In this document: positions 7,647 to 14,250 of the stretch, piece after piece
How positions within the stretch are numbered: the stretch's first letter is position 1
Layout of the letters: each line of letters starts with the position of its first letter
Assembly: GCA_035629775.1 (NCBI GenBank)
Contig: DASPHG010000069.1
Location: forward strand, 1 to 42,834
Source of the DNA: DASPHG01 sp035629775
GTDB taxonomy: Bacteria; Actinomycetota; Thermoleophilia; Solirubrobacterales; Thermoleophilaceae
Length of the DNA stretch: 42,834 bases
Reading direction: 5' to 3'
Made by a program: the position numbers and the translations under genes
The notes under the pieces: model-generated
Told to the model about the DNA's origin: nothing
Databases searched by the model: none
The model's input: only the letters and a program-made list of their open reading frames with translations

Positions 7647-8719
7647 CCCGCGTCCTCCTCGCCGAAGTCGAGCGCGTCCACGACCTCGCGCGCCCGCGTC
7701 GCCGCCTCGTCGCCCGCGACCCACAGCGTGATCGCGCCCGTTCGCATGTCGGGCGCCGGTGCCAGCGCCATGTCCACGATGTTCACCCCGGCGCGGCCGA
7801 GCGCCACCGCCAGCCGGGCCACCACGCCCGGCCGGTTCGGCACCGGAACATGGAGCTCGTGCACCGGGCCCCCCGCCAGGTCGGCCTCGAGCAGCCGCCG
7901 CCTGTCCTCGCGGGCGTCCTCGTTCCAGGTCCGTAGCGCCTCGGGGTCCCCGGACCGCAGCGACTCCGCCACCACGCCGAGGCGCCGTGCCAGCTCCTCG
8001 GCCTCGTCGGCGATCGCGTCCGCGTTGGCCAGGTAGATGTCCGTCCAGACCTCGCTGTTGGCGCCGGCGACCCGGGTGGCGTCGCGGAAGCTCGGGCCGA
8101 CGCGCGGCAGCGCCTCGCCCTGTTCGTCCAGCGTGCGCGCCGCCTGGGCCACGAGCACGTTCGCGATCACGTGCGGGAGGTGGCTGACCGTCGCCAGCAG
8201 CCGGTCGTGGGTCTCCGCGTCGATCGCGATCGGCCGCGCCCCCATCTCGACGACCAGCCGGTACAACCGCTCGTACAGGAGCCCCGACGAGCGCTCGCCC
8301 GGCGTCAGGTACCACGTCGCGCCCTGGAAGAGGTCGGCGCGTGCGTTGTCGACGCCCGCTGTCTCTGCGCCCGCGATCGGGTGGCCGCCCACGAAGCGCT
8401 CGTCGCCAACGGCCTCGACGATTCGGCGCTTCGTGGACCCCACGTCGGTCACGACGCAGTCGGCCGGCGCGGCCGCAAGGGTCTGGTGGACGAGCTCCGG
8501 GAGCACGCCGACGGGTGCACACGCGAAGCACACCTGGGCGCCCGCGAGTGCGTCCCTCAGGTCGGTCGTGACGTGGTCGAGCGCCCCGAGCGCGCGCGCC
8601 CGGTCGAGCCGGCCCTCGTCGCGCCCGAAGCCGACGACCTCGACGTCATCGAGCCGTTGCCTCGCGGCGAGGCCGATCGAGCCCCCGATCAGCCCCACCC
8701 CCAGGACGGCGATGCGCAC
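7643..8719 (-). CDS. tyrA: Prephenate dehydrogenase with C-terminal ACT domain
   Basis: This enzyme oxidatively decarboxylates prephenate to 4-hydroxyphenylpyruvate with NAD+, the tyrosine branch. The 358-aa protein has an N-terminal Rossmann fold (GVGLIGGSIG at 7-16), then DVGSTKRRI, the signature GGHPIAGAETAGVDNA with catalytic His, and SHLPHVIANVL. Residues from about 282 (HELHVPVPNRPGVVARLAVALGRAGVNIVDM) form an ACT domain, known in such enzymes to sense an amino acid, so feedback by tyrosine is likely. It precedes aroA with a GTGA overlap and follows aroF by 18 bp. An arogenate-specific variant cannot be excluded. Confidence 0.93.
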   Translation of the reverse strand: MRIAVLGVGLIGGSIGLAARQRLDDVEVVGFGRDEGRLDRARALGALDHVTTDLRDALAGAQVCFACAPVGVLPELVHQTLAAAPADCVVTDVGSTKRRIVEAVGDERFVGGHPIAGAETAGVDNARADLFQGATWYLTPGERSSGLLYERLYRLVVEMGARPIAIDAETHDRLLATVSHLPHVIANVLVAQAARTLDEQGEALPRVGPSFRDATRVAGANSEVWTDIYLANADAIADEAEELARRLGVVAESLRSGDPEALRTWNEDAREDRRRLLEADLAGGPVHELHVPVPNRPGVVARLAVALGRAGVNIVDMALAPAPDMRTGAITLWVAGDEAATRAREVVDALDFGEEDAG

Positions 8720-8737
8720 GGTCAGGGACCCGCCGGC

Positions 8738-9847
8738 TCAGGCCGCGCGCGCGGCCCGCCGTGCCCTCACAGCCCCCGCGAGCTGGTCGAGGACGAGCGT
8801 CGTCGTCTCCCAGCTCATGCAGGCGTCCGTGATCGACTGCCCGAACACGAGCGGCTCGCCCGGCACGAGGTCCTGGCGACCGGCCGCGATGAACGACTCG
8901 AGCATGACGCCGACGATGGCCGGGTTGCCCGCTCCGATCTGCTCGGCGAGGTCGCTGACCACCTCCACCTGACGCGCGGGATCCTTTCCGCTGTTGTCGT
9001 GGGAGGCGTCGACGACGATCCGTTCCGGCAGTGCGGCGGTGCGCAGCGCCTGGAGCGTGCCCTTCACCGCGGCTGCGTCGTAGTTCGGCGCCTGGCGCCC
9101 GCCCCGCAGGATGACGTGCGCGTCTTCGTTGCCCCGCGTATGGAGGATCGCCGGGCTTCCGTTCAGCGTGACGCCCGTAAAAGCATGGGGCGACGCGGCG
9201 GCGCGGACGGCGTCCACCGCGATCCCGACGTTGCCCGCGGTCCCGTTCTTGAAGCCGACCGGCATCGACAACCCCGAAGCGAGGTTGCGATGGATCTGGC
9301 TCTCCGTCGTGCGCGCTCCGACGGCCGCCCAGGTGACGGCGTCCGAGATGTACTGCGGCGTGATCGGATCGAGGAACTCGCTGGCGGTGGCGAGCCCGAG
9401 CGCGAGCACCTCGAGCAGCAGGCCGCGCGCCGTGTGGAGGCCCGCGTTGACGTCGCCGGTCCCGTCCAGGTGCGGGTCGTTGATCATGCCCTTCCAGCCG
9501 GTGGTCGTCCGCGGCTTCTCGAAGTAGACGCGCATCGCGACGCACAGGTCGTCCCTCAGCGTGTCAGCGAGCGCGGCGAGCCGGCGCGCGTATTCGACGG
9601 CGGCTTCGACGTCGTGGACGCTGCACGGTCCCACGACCACGAGCAGCCGGTCGTCCTCTCGCCGCAGGATTTCGACGATGTCCGACCGGCTCCGCAGGAC
9701 GGTCTCCTCCTGCTGCCGCGTCAGGGGCAGGTCGGCGAGGATCTCGGTCGGGGGCTGGAGCGGGACGACCCGCGCGATGCGTTGGTCTCGGACCCGCTCG
9801 GGGTGGCCCTCCATAAGGGTCCGTATCTGGCTAGTCACAGTGTTCAC
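8738..9847 (-). CDS. aroF: 3-deoxy-7-phosphoheptulonate synthase, class I (AroFGH type)
   Basis: This enzyme condenses PEP and erythrose-4-phosphate to DAHP, the first and main control step of aromatic amino acid synthesis. The 369-aa protein has VVVGPCSVHD, MRVYFEKPRTTTGWKG, SEFLDPITPQYISD, GFKNGTAGN and DASHDNSGKD, the class I E. coli-like signatures with metal-binding Cys, His, Glu and Asp. The symbol aroF is used generically, as the feedback ligand (Phe, Tyr or Trp) is not readable. The GTG at 9847 has only a weak ribosome site. Upstream, between hisC and this gene, sit a short Tyr/Trp/Phe-rich leader ORF and an inverted repeat, suggesting attenuation. Confidence 0.95.
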   Translation of the reverse strand: MNTVTSQIRTLMEGHPERVRDQRIARVVPLQPPTEILADLPLTRQQEETVLRSRSDIVEILRREDDRLLVVVGPCSVHDVEAAVEYARRLAALADTLRDDLCVAMRVYFEKPRTTTGWKGMINDPHLDGTGDVNAGLHTARGLLLEVLALGLATASEFLDPITPQYISDAVTWAAVGARTTESQIHRNLASGLSMPVGFKNGTAGNVGIAVDAVRAAASPHAFTGVTLNGSPAILHTRGNEDAHVILRGGRQAPNYDAAAVKGTLQALRTAALPERIVVDASHDNSGKDPARQVEVVSDLAEQIGAGNPAIVGVMLESFIAAGRQDLVPGEPLVFGQSITDACMSWETTTLVLDQLAGAVRARRAARAA

Positions 9848-9895
9848 GTTGCTTTCTGAGAAGTCGCTGGAAATCCTACGTACGGGAGCTGGAAC

Positions 9896-9947
9896 GGCGT
9901 CCGGGGTATGAGCAATACGTGCGGCAGGCAGCCGCGAGCCGGACGCC
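9896..9947 (-). promoter_or_regulatory. Inverted-repeat leader structure upstream of aroF (candidate attenuator)
   Basis: On the transcribed strand GGCGTCCGG (9947-9939) pairs perfectly with CCGGACGCC (9904-9896). Nested inside, GCGGC (9935-9931) pairs with GCCGC (9925-9921). The first arm begins on the last base of the leader-ORF stop codon, so a ribosome at the end of the leader would cover it. No uridine run follows the second arm, so whether it terminates transcription or masks translation is open. Confidence 0.6.
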
Positions 9948-10024
9948 TAGCTAAATCGGCTAAACCAGCGATAGGCACGCCGCGACGCGGAGTCGATCGT
10001 GGAAGGCGCGCCGGGGCGGGTCAT
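9947..10024 (-). CDS. Putative aromatic amino acid leader peptide (attenuation)
   Basis: This is a 25-codon ORF, ATG at 10024 to TAG at 9949-9947, starting 14 nt after the hisC stop and ending about 100 nt before aroF. An AAAGGGTGG ribosome site precedes the ATG. The C-terminal nine residues are AYRWFSRFS: one Tyr, one Trp and two Phe, the end products of the pathway encoded downstream. The Tyr and both Phe codons are TAT and TTT, rare in such GC-rich DNA, which would sharpen a response to charged-tRNA supply. The stop overlaps the first arm of an inverted repeat. Seen: ORF, codons and repeat. Known: such leaders control amino acid operons, including in actinobacteria. Inferred: this one controls read-through into aroF-tyrA-aroA. 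Too short to exclude chance alone. Confidence 0.65.
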   Translation of the reverse strand: MTRPGAPSTIDSASRRAYRWFSRFS

Positions 10025-10038
10025 CGCCACCCTTTGTA

Positions 10039-11121
10039 TCAGGCCGCGAGCGCCGCGTCGAGCGCTTCGAGGAAGCGATCGTTCTCCGCACGAGTGCCGA
10101 ACGTGACGCGCAGGTGCCCGGGGCCGCCCAGGTCGGTGCCACTCCGCACGATCACCCCGCGCTCGCCGAGGCCCCGCATCACCGCAGCCTCCTCACGGTC
10201 GCCGAGCGCGACCCAGGTGAAGTTGGCCTGGCTCTCGGTGGTCGCGAGCCCCCGCTCGGCGAGCTCCGCCTCGACGTGGACCCGCTCGACCGCCGTCCGC
10301 TCGACCCGGCGCTCCACCTCGTCCTGGTGGAGCAGCGCCTCGGCGGCGGCCGCCTGCGCGAGCGCGTTCACCGAGAACGGCTGGCGGACGATGTCCACGG
10401 CCCGCTTGAAGTCGGCCGACCCGAGCGAATAGCCCGCCCGCAGCCCGCACAGGCCGTAGACCTTCGAGAACGTGCGCAGGACGACGAGGTTCGGGTGCCG
10501 GCGCACGAGGTCGAGCGACTCGTCGGGGTCCTGCATGACCGAGAACTCGACGTACGCCTCGTCGAGGATCACCGCCACGTGGCGCGGCAGGTCGGAGACG
10601 AATGCCCCGATCGCGTCCACCGGCAGCGCCGTCGCGGTCGGGTTGTTGGGATTGCAGACGAGCACGATGCGCGTCGCGTGCGTGACCTCGCGCGCCATGG
10701 CCTCCAGGTCGTGCCTCCCGGCGGCGTCGAGCGGCACCTCGATGGCGCGCGCCCCGGTCATGGCGGCGAGGTGCGGGTACATCGAGAAGGACGGCCACGC
10801 GTAGACGATCTCGGCGCCGGGCTCGAGCATGGCCTGGGCCGCGGCGAGCAGGATCTCGCACGAGCCGTTGCCGACGGCGATCCGCTCGGGCGGCAGGTCG
10901 CAGCGCTCCGCGAGCCGCCGGCGCAGGTGCGTCGCCGTCGGGTCGGGATAGCGATTCAGGTGCGCCAGCTGCGCATCGACCGCCTCGAGCACGGCGGGGT
11001 GTGGGCCCCACGGCGCCTCGTTCGAGGCGAGCTTGACGAGCTCGCCGCCGTACTCGTAGGTCTCAGCCGCCGGGTAGACCGGGATCGCGCGGATCCGGCT
11101 GGTGAACTCGACGCCGCTCAC
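10039..11121 (-). CDS. hisC: Histidinol-phosphate / aromatic aminotransferase
   Basis: This is a 360-aa class II-type PLP aminotransferase of the HisC group. KLASNEAPWGPHPAV is the typical N-terminus, GNGSCEIL binds PLP phosphate, CNPNNPT is at 156-162, LDEAYVEF carries the PLP-contacting Asp and Tyr, and FSKVYGLCGLRAGY places the Schiff-base Lys at residue 220. HisC acts in histidine synthesis, but in Gram-positive aro operons (as in B. subtilis) the same protein also makes Phe and Tyr from their keto acids. Position between chorismate mutase and DAHP synthase supports that role. The GTG at 11121 overlaps the aroH stop (GTGA). Confidence 0.92.
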   Translation of the reverse strand: MSGVEFTSRIRAIPVYPAAETYEYGGELVKLASNEAPWGPHPAVLEAVDAQLAHLNRYPDPTATHLRRRLAERCDLPPERIAVGNGSCEILLAAAQAMLEPGAEIVYAWPSFSMYPHLAAMTGARAIEVPLDAAGRHDLEAMAREVTHATRIVLVCNPNNPTATALPVDAIGAFVSDLPRHVAVILDEAYVEFSVMQDPDESLDLVRRHPNLVVLRTFSKVYGLCGLRAGYSLGSADFKRAVDIVRQPFSVNALAQAAAAEALLHQDEVERRVERTAVERVHVEAELAERGLATTESQANFTWVALGDREEAAVMRGLGERGVIVRSGTDLGGPGHLRVTFGTRAENDRFLEALDAALAA

Positions 11122-11483
11122 TGCGCGCCCTGGAGGTCCTTGCGCAGGCCCTCGGCCTCGCGCAGGTACACGTGCCGCGGCGGGGCCGAGTCGTCCGTGT
11201 AGCAGTGCACGAGCACGCGGATCACGCGCGGCAGCGCCCCGGCCACGTCGATCTCGCGCGCGCACAGGAGCGGCACGGCACTCAGCCCCATGCGCCGCGC
11301 GGCGACCGCGGGGAACTCGGCGTCCAGGTCGTCCGTGCAGGTGAAGACGCACGAGACGAGGTCCTCGGGAGCGAGATCGTTCTGGTCCAGGATCGCGCGC
11401 ATCAGCTCCTCGGTGCCGTCGAGGATGGCGTCGCCATCGTTCCGATCGACCGTGATCGCGCCGCGGAGCGCCCTCAGCTTCAT
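11118..11483 (-). CDS. aroH: Chorismate mutase, AroH type
   Basis: This enzyme converts chorismate to prephenate, the branch point to Phe and Tyr. The 121-aa protein is the monofunctional trimeric AroH type: N-terminal LRALRGAITVDRND with the conserved active-site Arg, then AREIDVAGALPRVIRVLVHCY near the C-terminus. Length fits the family (about 120-127 aa). The ATG at 11483 overlaps the rluB stop as ATGA; the open frame continues upstream inside rluB but with unrelated sequence. Product flows directly to TyrA and the HisC-type aminotransferase encoded downstream. Confidence 0.95.
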   Translation of the reverse strand: MKLRALRGAITVDRNDGDAILDGTEELMRAILDQNDLAPEDLVSCVFTCTDDLDAEFPAVAARRMGLSAVPLLCAREIDVAGALPRVIRVLVHCYTDDSAPPRHVYLREAEGLRKDLQGAQ

Positions 11484-12184
11484 GGACCCGATTCTGGCGC
11501 TTTCCTCATCCGCTCGACCTCCGCGGCCGAAAGCCGCCTGGCCGTGCCGGGCGCGAGGCGGTCCAGCCGAAGCGGACCGAAGGCCACCCGCTCGAGCGAA
11601 ACGACGGGGTGGCCGACCGCCTCGCACATCCGCCTGACCTGGCGCTTCCGCCCCTCTCCGAGCGTCAGCTCGAGGACCCCCGGCGCCGCCTGGCGGACGC
11701 GGGCGGGCGCGGTTCGCCCGTCCTCGAGGTCGACCCCTTCCCGCAGCCGGCGAAGCGCAGCCTCCGGAACGGGCGCGGGCTCGACCCGAGCGCGGTAGAC
11801 GCGTTCCACCCCGAAGCGGGGGTGTGTGAGCCGGTTGGCCAGGTCACCGTCGTTCGTCAGGAGAATCAGCCCGGTCGTGTCGGCGTCCAGGCGCCCCACC
11901 GGATACAGCCGCCGCCCGGTCTCGACCAGGTCGGTGACGATGGGGCGACCGTGCGTGTCGCTCGCGGTCGAGACGACGCCCGCCGGCTTGTTCACCGCCC
12001 ACACCTCGCGCGGCTCCGGCGTGACCGGCCGGCCGTCCACCTCGACCCCGCTGTCCTCGCCCACGTCGCGCGCCGGGTCGGTCACGACCGCGCCTCCCAC
12101 CCGCACGCGGCCGGCCGCGATCAGGTCCTCCGCCGCCCGGCGCGAGGCCACGCCGGCATGCGCCAGGTACCGCGCCAGGCGCAC
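11480..12184 (-). CDS. rluB: 23S rRNA pseudouridine synthase, RluB/RsuA family
   Basis: This 234-aa enzyme isomerises a uridine in rRNA to pseudouridine; RluB modifies 23S rRNA helix 89 in E. coli. Residues 1-50 form an S4 RNA-binding domain (RLARYLAHAGVASRRAAEDLI). The catalytic GRLDADTTGLILLTNDG places the Asp at residue 100. RKRQVRRMCEAVGHPV is the conserved C-terminal motif. The gene starts 3 bp after the cupredoxin gene and overlaps aroH by 4 bp. Elsewhere scpA-scpB-rluB are often contiguous; here scpB lies 5 kb upstream. Confidence 0.93.
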   Translation of the reverse strand: MRLARYLAHAGVASRRAAEDLIAAGRVRVGGAVVTDPARDVGEDSGVEVDGRPVTPEPREVWAVNKPAGVVSTASDTHGRPIVTDLVETGRRLYPVGRLDADTTGLILLTNDGDLANRLTHPRFGVERVYRARVEPAPVPEAALRRLREGVDLEDGRTAPARVRQAAPGVLELTLGEGRKRQVRRMCEAVGHPVVSLERVAFGPLRLDRLAPGTARRLSAAEVERMRKAPESGP

Positions 12185-12187
12185 CGT

Positions 12188-12931
12188 CTAGAGAGTTATT
12201 TTGATCGTGCGCCGCGCGGTTTCGGACTCGGCCGTGGCGTCGAGCCGGATCTTGAACGGCCGCTCGGCGTCCGCGAAGCGCTTCTTCGCCTTCTTCGTCA
12301 GCTTCACGTCGATCTTCCGGCGCACGCCGGCCTCAAGCGTGGTCTTGCGCGCCCTGCCCACGGTGGTGCGCTCGCGCACGTAGCCGAACCGCGCGGCCAC
12401 CTTCGCAGCGATCGTCAGGCTGAGCTTCACGTCGCACCCGTTCTCGCACTCGGCCCTCGCGGCGAGCGCGCCCCGCTCGAGGAGCTTGGCGAGCGGCCGC
12501 TTCTTCGGCACCTGGACGCTCAGACCGGGATCGGGGTCGGGGTCGGGGTCCGGATCGGGGTCGGGATCCGGGTCGGGGTCCGGCACCTGCCCCGTCTCGT
12601 CCCGCACGAGGACGATCCCCGACATGCCCTGGCCGTTCGGGCCGCCGTGGAGCTCGCAGTGGAAGCGGAAGCGGCCCGGCGTGTCGAAGGTCCGGTCCAC
12701 CACCCAGTCGGAGGAGTCGGGCTCCGCGGGCTCGTTGAACGACCCGTCGTCGAAGTTGACGTTGTGGGGGCCGCCGCCGTTCTCCCACGTGACGGTGTCG
12801 CCCATGTCGATCTCCACCTGCTTGGGCTCGAACTCGGCGAACGGCGTGGCCGTGATCGTCTGGTCGGCCGCCGACGCGGGCGCAGCGAGGGATACCGAGA
12901 GCGCGAGTGCCAGCGGCCAGCGGAACTGCAC
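12188..12931 (-). CDS. Secreted cupredoxin (plastocyanin-like) with (PD)n linker and basic C-terminal domain
   Basis: This is a 247-aa exported protein. A signal peptide covers about residues 1-22 (cleavage near ASA-AD). Residues 23-112 are a cupredoxin domain with a complete type 1 copper set: His56 in GGPHNVNF, then Cys92, His95 and Met103 in FHCELHGGPNGQGM. It probably carries single electrons outside the membrane. A Pro-Asp repeat of nine or more units (about 117-135) links to a Lys/Arg-rich beta-type domain ending RRTIKITL. The GTG start lies 18 bp from divergent rlmN. It heads the rluB-aroH-hisC-aroF-tyrA-aroA run with a 3-bp gap to rluB, an odd partner for aromatic synthesis. Redox partner unknown. 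Confidence 0.88.
   Translation of the reverse strand: MQFRWPLALALSVSLAAPASAADQTITATPFAEFEPKQVEIDMGDTVTWENGGGPHNVNFDDGSFNEPAEPDSSDWVVDRTFDTPGRFRFHCELHGGPNGQGMSGIVLVRDETGQVPDPDPDPDPDPDPDPDPDPGLSVQVPKKRPLAKLLERGALAARAECENGCDVKLSLTIAAKVAARFGYVRERTTVGRARKTTLEAGVRRKIDVKLTKKAKKRFADAERPFKIRLDATAESETARRTIKITL
12529..12582. repeat. Hexamer tandem repeat encoding a Pro-Asp linker
   Basis: Nine 6-bp units of the form GGRTCS (GGATCG, GGGTCG, GGGTCC, GGATCC) lie in frame inside the cupredoxin gene and encode alternating Pro-Asp. The array is prone to length change by slippage, so linker length may differ between strains. Confidence 0.9.
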
Positions 12932-12949
12932 GTGTCCATACTAGGCGCG
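12932..12949. promoter_or_regulatory. 18-bp divergent promoter, cupredoxin operon / rlmN
   Basis: Only 18 bp separate the two start codons. The bases CATACTA at 12937-12943 read as -10 CATACT on the plus strand (8 bp before the rlmN ATG) and as TAGTAT on the minus strand (6 bp before the GTG). Both transcripts would start at or next to their start codons, that is, be leaderless. Any -35 would lie inside the opposite gene; none is clear. Confidence 0.5.
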
Positions 12950-13933
12950 ATGGACCTCGAGCGGCTCGATCTTCTTCTCGCCGAGGCGGGCGAGCCGCCG
13001 TTCCGCGCCGGACAGGTGTGGGAGTGGCTCGCGCGCGGCGCATCCTCCTACGAGGAGATGACGAACCTGCCCGTCGCGCTGCGCGACCGGTTGGCAGGCG
13101 AGTTGCCGCTCTCGTCGCTGACCGTCGAGCGCGAGGCGCTCGCCCGGGACGGCACCGAGAAGGCTCTCTTCGCCACGGCGGACGGGAGGCCGGTCGAGGC
13201 CGTCCTGATGCGCTACCGCGACGGCCGCCGGTCGCTCTGCCTCTCGAGCCAGTCCGGATGCCCGCTGACCTGCACCTTCTGCGCCACCGGGCAGATGAAG
13301 TTCGGGCGCAACCTGACCGCCTCCGAGATCCTCGACCAGGCGCTCCACTTCCGCCGCGCGGAAGCGGTGGACCACGCCGTCTTCATGGGCATGGGCGAGC
13401 CGCTCATGAACCTCGACAGCGTGCTCGCCGCCTGCGAGCGGCTGCCCGACGTGGGGATCGCGACCTCGAACACGGCCGTCTCCACGGTCGGCTGGATCCC
13501 CGGGATCGAGCGCATGGCGCATGAGGGGCCGCCGATCCGGCTCGCTCTCTCGCTGCATGCCCCCGAGGACGCGCTGCGCTCCGAGCTCATGCCGGTGAAC
13601 GACCGGTATCCGCTCGGCGACGTTCTCGAGGCGTGCCGTGCGTGGCACGCCGCCCGCCGGCGCCAGGTGTTCGTCGAGTACCTGATGCTCGCGGGGGTCA
13701 ACGACCGCTACGAGCAGGCGCTCGCCCTGACTGCACTGCTTGAGCCGCGAAAGGCGTTCAAGGTCAACCTGATCCCCTACAACCCGACCGAGGCCGGGTT
13801 CCAGGGCTCGTCGCGGGAGGCGATCGGCGCCTTCAAGGAGGCGCTCGAATCGCGCGGCGTTCGCACAACTATCCGCTTGACGCGTGGACAAGACATCGCC
13901 GCGGCTTGCGGACAGCTCGCTGCAACGAGATGA
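12950..13933 (+). CDS. rlmN: 23S rRNA (adenine-2503-C2)-methyltransferase, radical SAM
   Basis: RlmN methylates C2 of A2503 in 23S rRNA and A37 of some tRNAs by radical chemistry. In this 327-aa protein the 4Fe-4S motif is Cys104-x3-Cys108-x2-Cys111 in GCPLTCTFCATG. MGMGEPLMN binds SAM, SNTAVSTVGWIPGI and LSLHAPEDALR are family motifs, and GQDIAAACGQLA near the end holds the second catalytic Cys. Length is slightly short of the E. coli enzyme but complete. No Shine-Dalgarno precedes the ATG, and a -10 lies 8 bp upstream, so a leaderless message is likely. It stands alone between the divergent cupredoxin gene and the 54-aa gene. Confidence 0.95.
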   Translation: MDLERLDLLLAEAGEPPFRAGQVWEWLARGASSYEEMTNLPVALRDRLAGELPLSSLTVEREALARDGTEKALFATADGRPVEAVLMRYRDGRRSLCLSSQSGCPLTCTFCATGQMKFGRNLTASEILDQALHFRRAEAVDHAVFMGMGEPLMNLDSVLAACERLPDVGIATSNTAVSTVGWIPGIERMAHEGPPIRLALSLHAPEDALRSELMPVNDRYPLGDVLEACRAWHAARRRQVFVEYLMLAGVNDRYEQALALTALLEPRKAFKVNLIPYNPTEAGFQGSSREAIGAFKEALESRGVRTTIRLTRGQDIAAACGQLAATR

Positions 13934-13947
13934 TCACCAACGTTTAA

Positions 13948-13963
13948 CCGGGCCCTTACCCGG
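13948..13963 (+). terminator. Short hairpin after rlmN
   Basis: CCGGG (13948-13952) and CCCGG (13959-13963) can form a 5-bp stem with a 6-nt loop, 15 nt after the rlmN stop. There is no uridine run. It is a weak terminator candidate, or part of the 5' leader of the small gene. Confidence 0.25.
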
Positions 13964-14006
13964 AAGCCCCAACATGAGGGCACTCGCACCCGATGGAGGA
14001 GGAGAC

Positions 14007-14171
14007 ATGATCGACCTCCAGCCGTTGACCGACGCCGAATCCACGCCTGAGACGCACGACTTCGGGCGTGAGGAGGCGATGGCGCTGGCCACCCCGCACA
14101 CGCGGGGAGGGGTCGAAACGCCGACCGATCAGCTCGACGCGCTGATCGCGGACGAGCTGTTCACGGCGTAG
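14007..14171 (+). CDS. Small acidic 54-aa protein, unknown
   Basis: The peptide starts MIDLQPLTDAESTPETHDFG and ends DALIADELFTA. It has no Cys, no signal peptide and no membrane segment, and is acidic and Asp/Glu/Thr-rich. An exceptionally good ribosome site (GGAGGAGG) precedes the ATG at 14007, better than for most genes here; an in-frame ATG at 13974 has none. A strong hairpin follows 20 nt after the stop, so it looks like a separate, well-expressed unit between rlmN and the ECF sigma gene. The size and a mid-peptide RGG recall a modified-peptide precursor, but no modification enzyme is nearby and I do not claim that. Real gene likely from the flanking signals; function unknown. Confidence 0.55.
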   Translation: MIDLQPLTDAESTPETHDFGREEAMALATPHTRGGVETPTDQLDALIADELFTA

Positions 14172-14190
14172 CGCGCCGAACGGGGGAGCG

Positions 14191-14221
14191 CAACGAGCGG
14201 GGACTGACCCCGTTCGTTGCA
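14191..14221 (+). terminator. Strong hairpin terminator candidate after the 54-aa gene
   Basis: A 13-bp stem, arms 14191-14203 and 14209-14221, closes a 5-nt loop ACTGA with a single G-U wobble. No T run follows, as is common for actinobacterial terminators. The loop-proximal part GGGG-ACTGA-CCCC resembles the palindromes at 22278-22322. Confidence 0.65.
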
Positions 14222-14245
14222 TCTCACGTTGCGGCGCGTAGGCTC
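14218..14245 (+). promoter_or_regulatory. Candidate promoter of the ECF sigma-ogt pair
   Basis: TTGCAT (14218-14223), a 16-bp spacer and TAGGCT (14240-14245) lie 5 bp before the ATG at 14251. Transcription would start at or beside the start codon. The -35 overlaps the last arm of the preceding hairpin, so terminator and promoter are interleaved. Confidence 0.45.
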
Positions 14246-14250
14246 GTTTC

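Noticed and set aside
12529..12582. Short regular repeats as a CRISPR-like array
   Set aside because: Units are 6 bp, contiguous and in frame, encoding Pro-Asp; there are no spacers and no cas genes.
14007..14171. 54-aa peptide as a RiPP precursor
   Set aside because: No modifying enzyme, protease or dedicated exporter is adjacent, and the C-terminus has no Cys or typical core motif.
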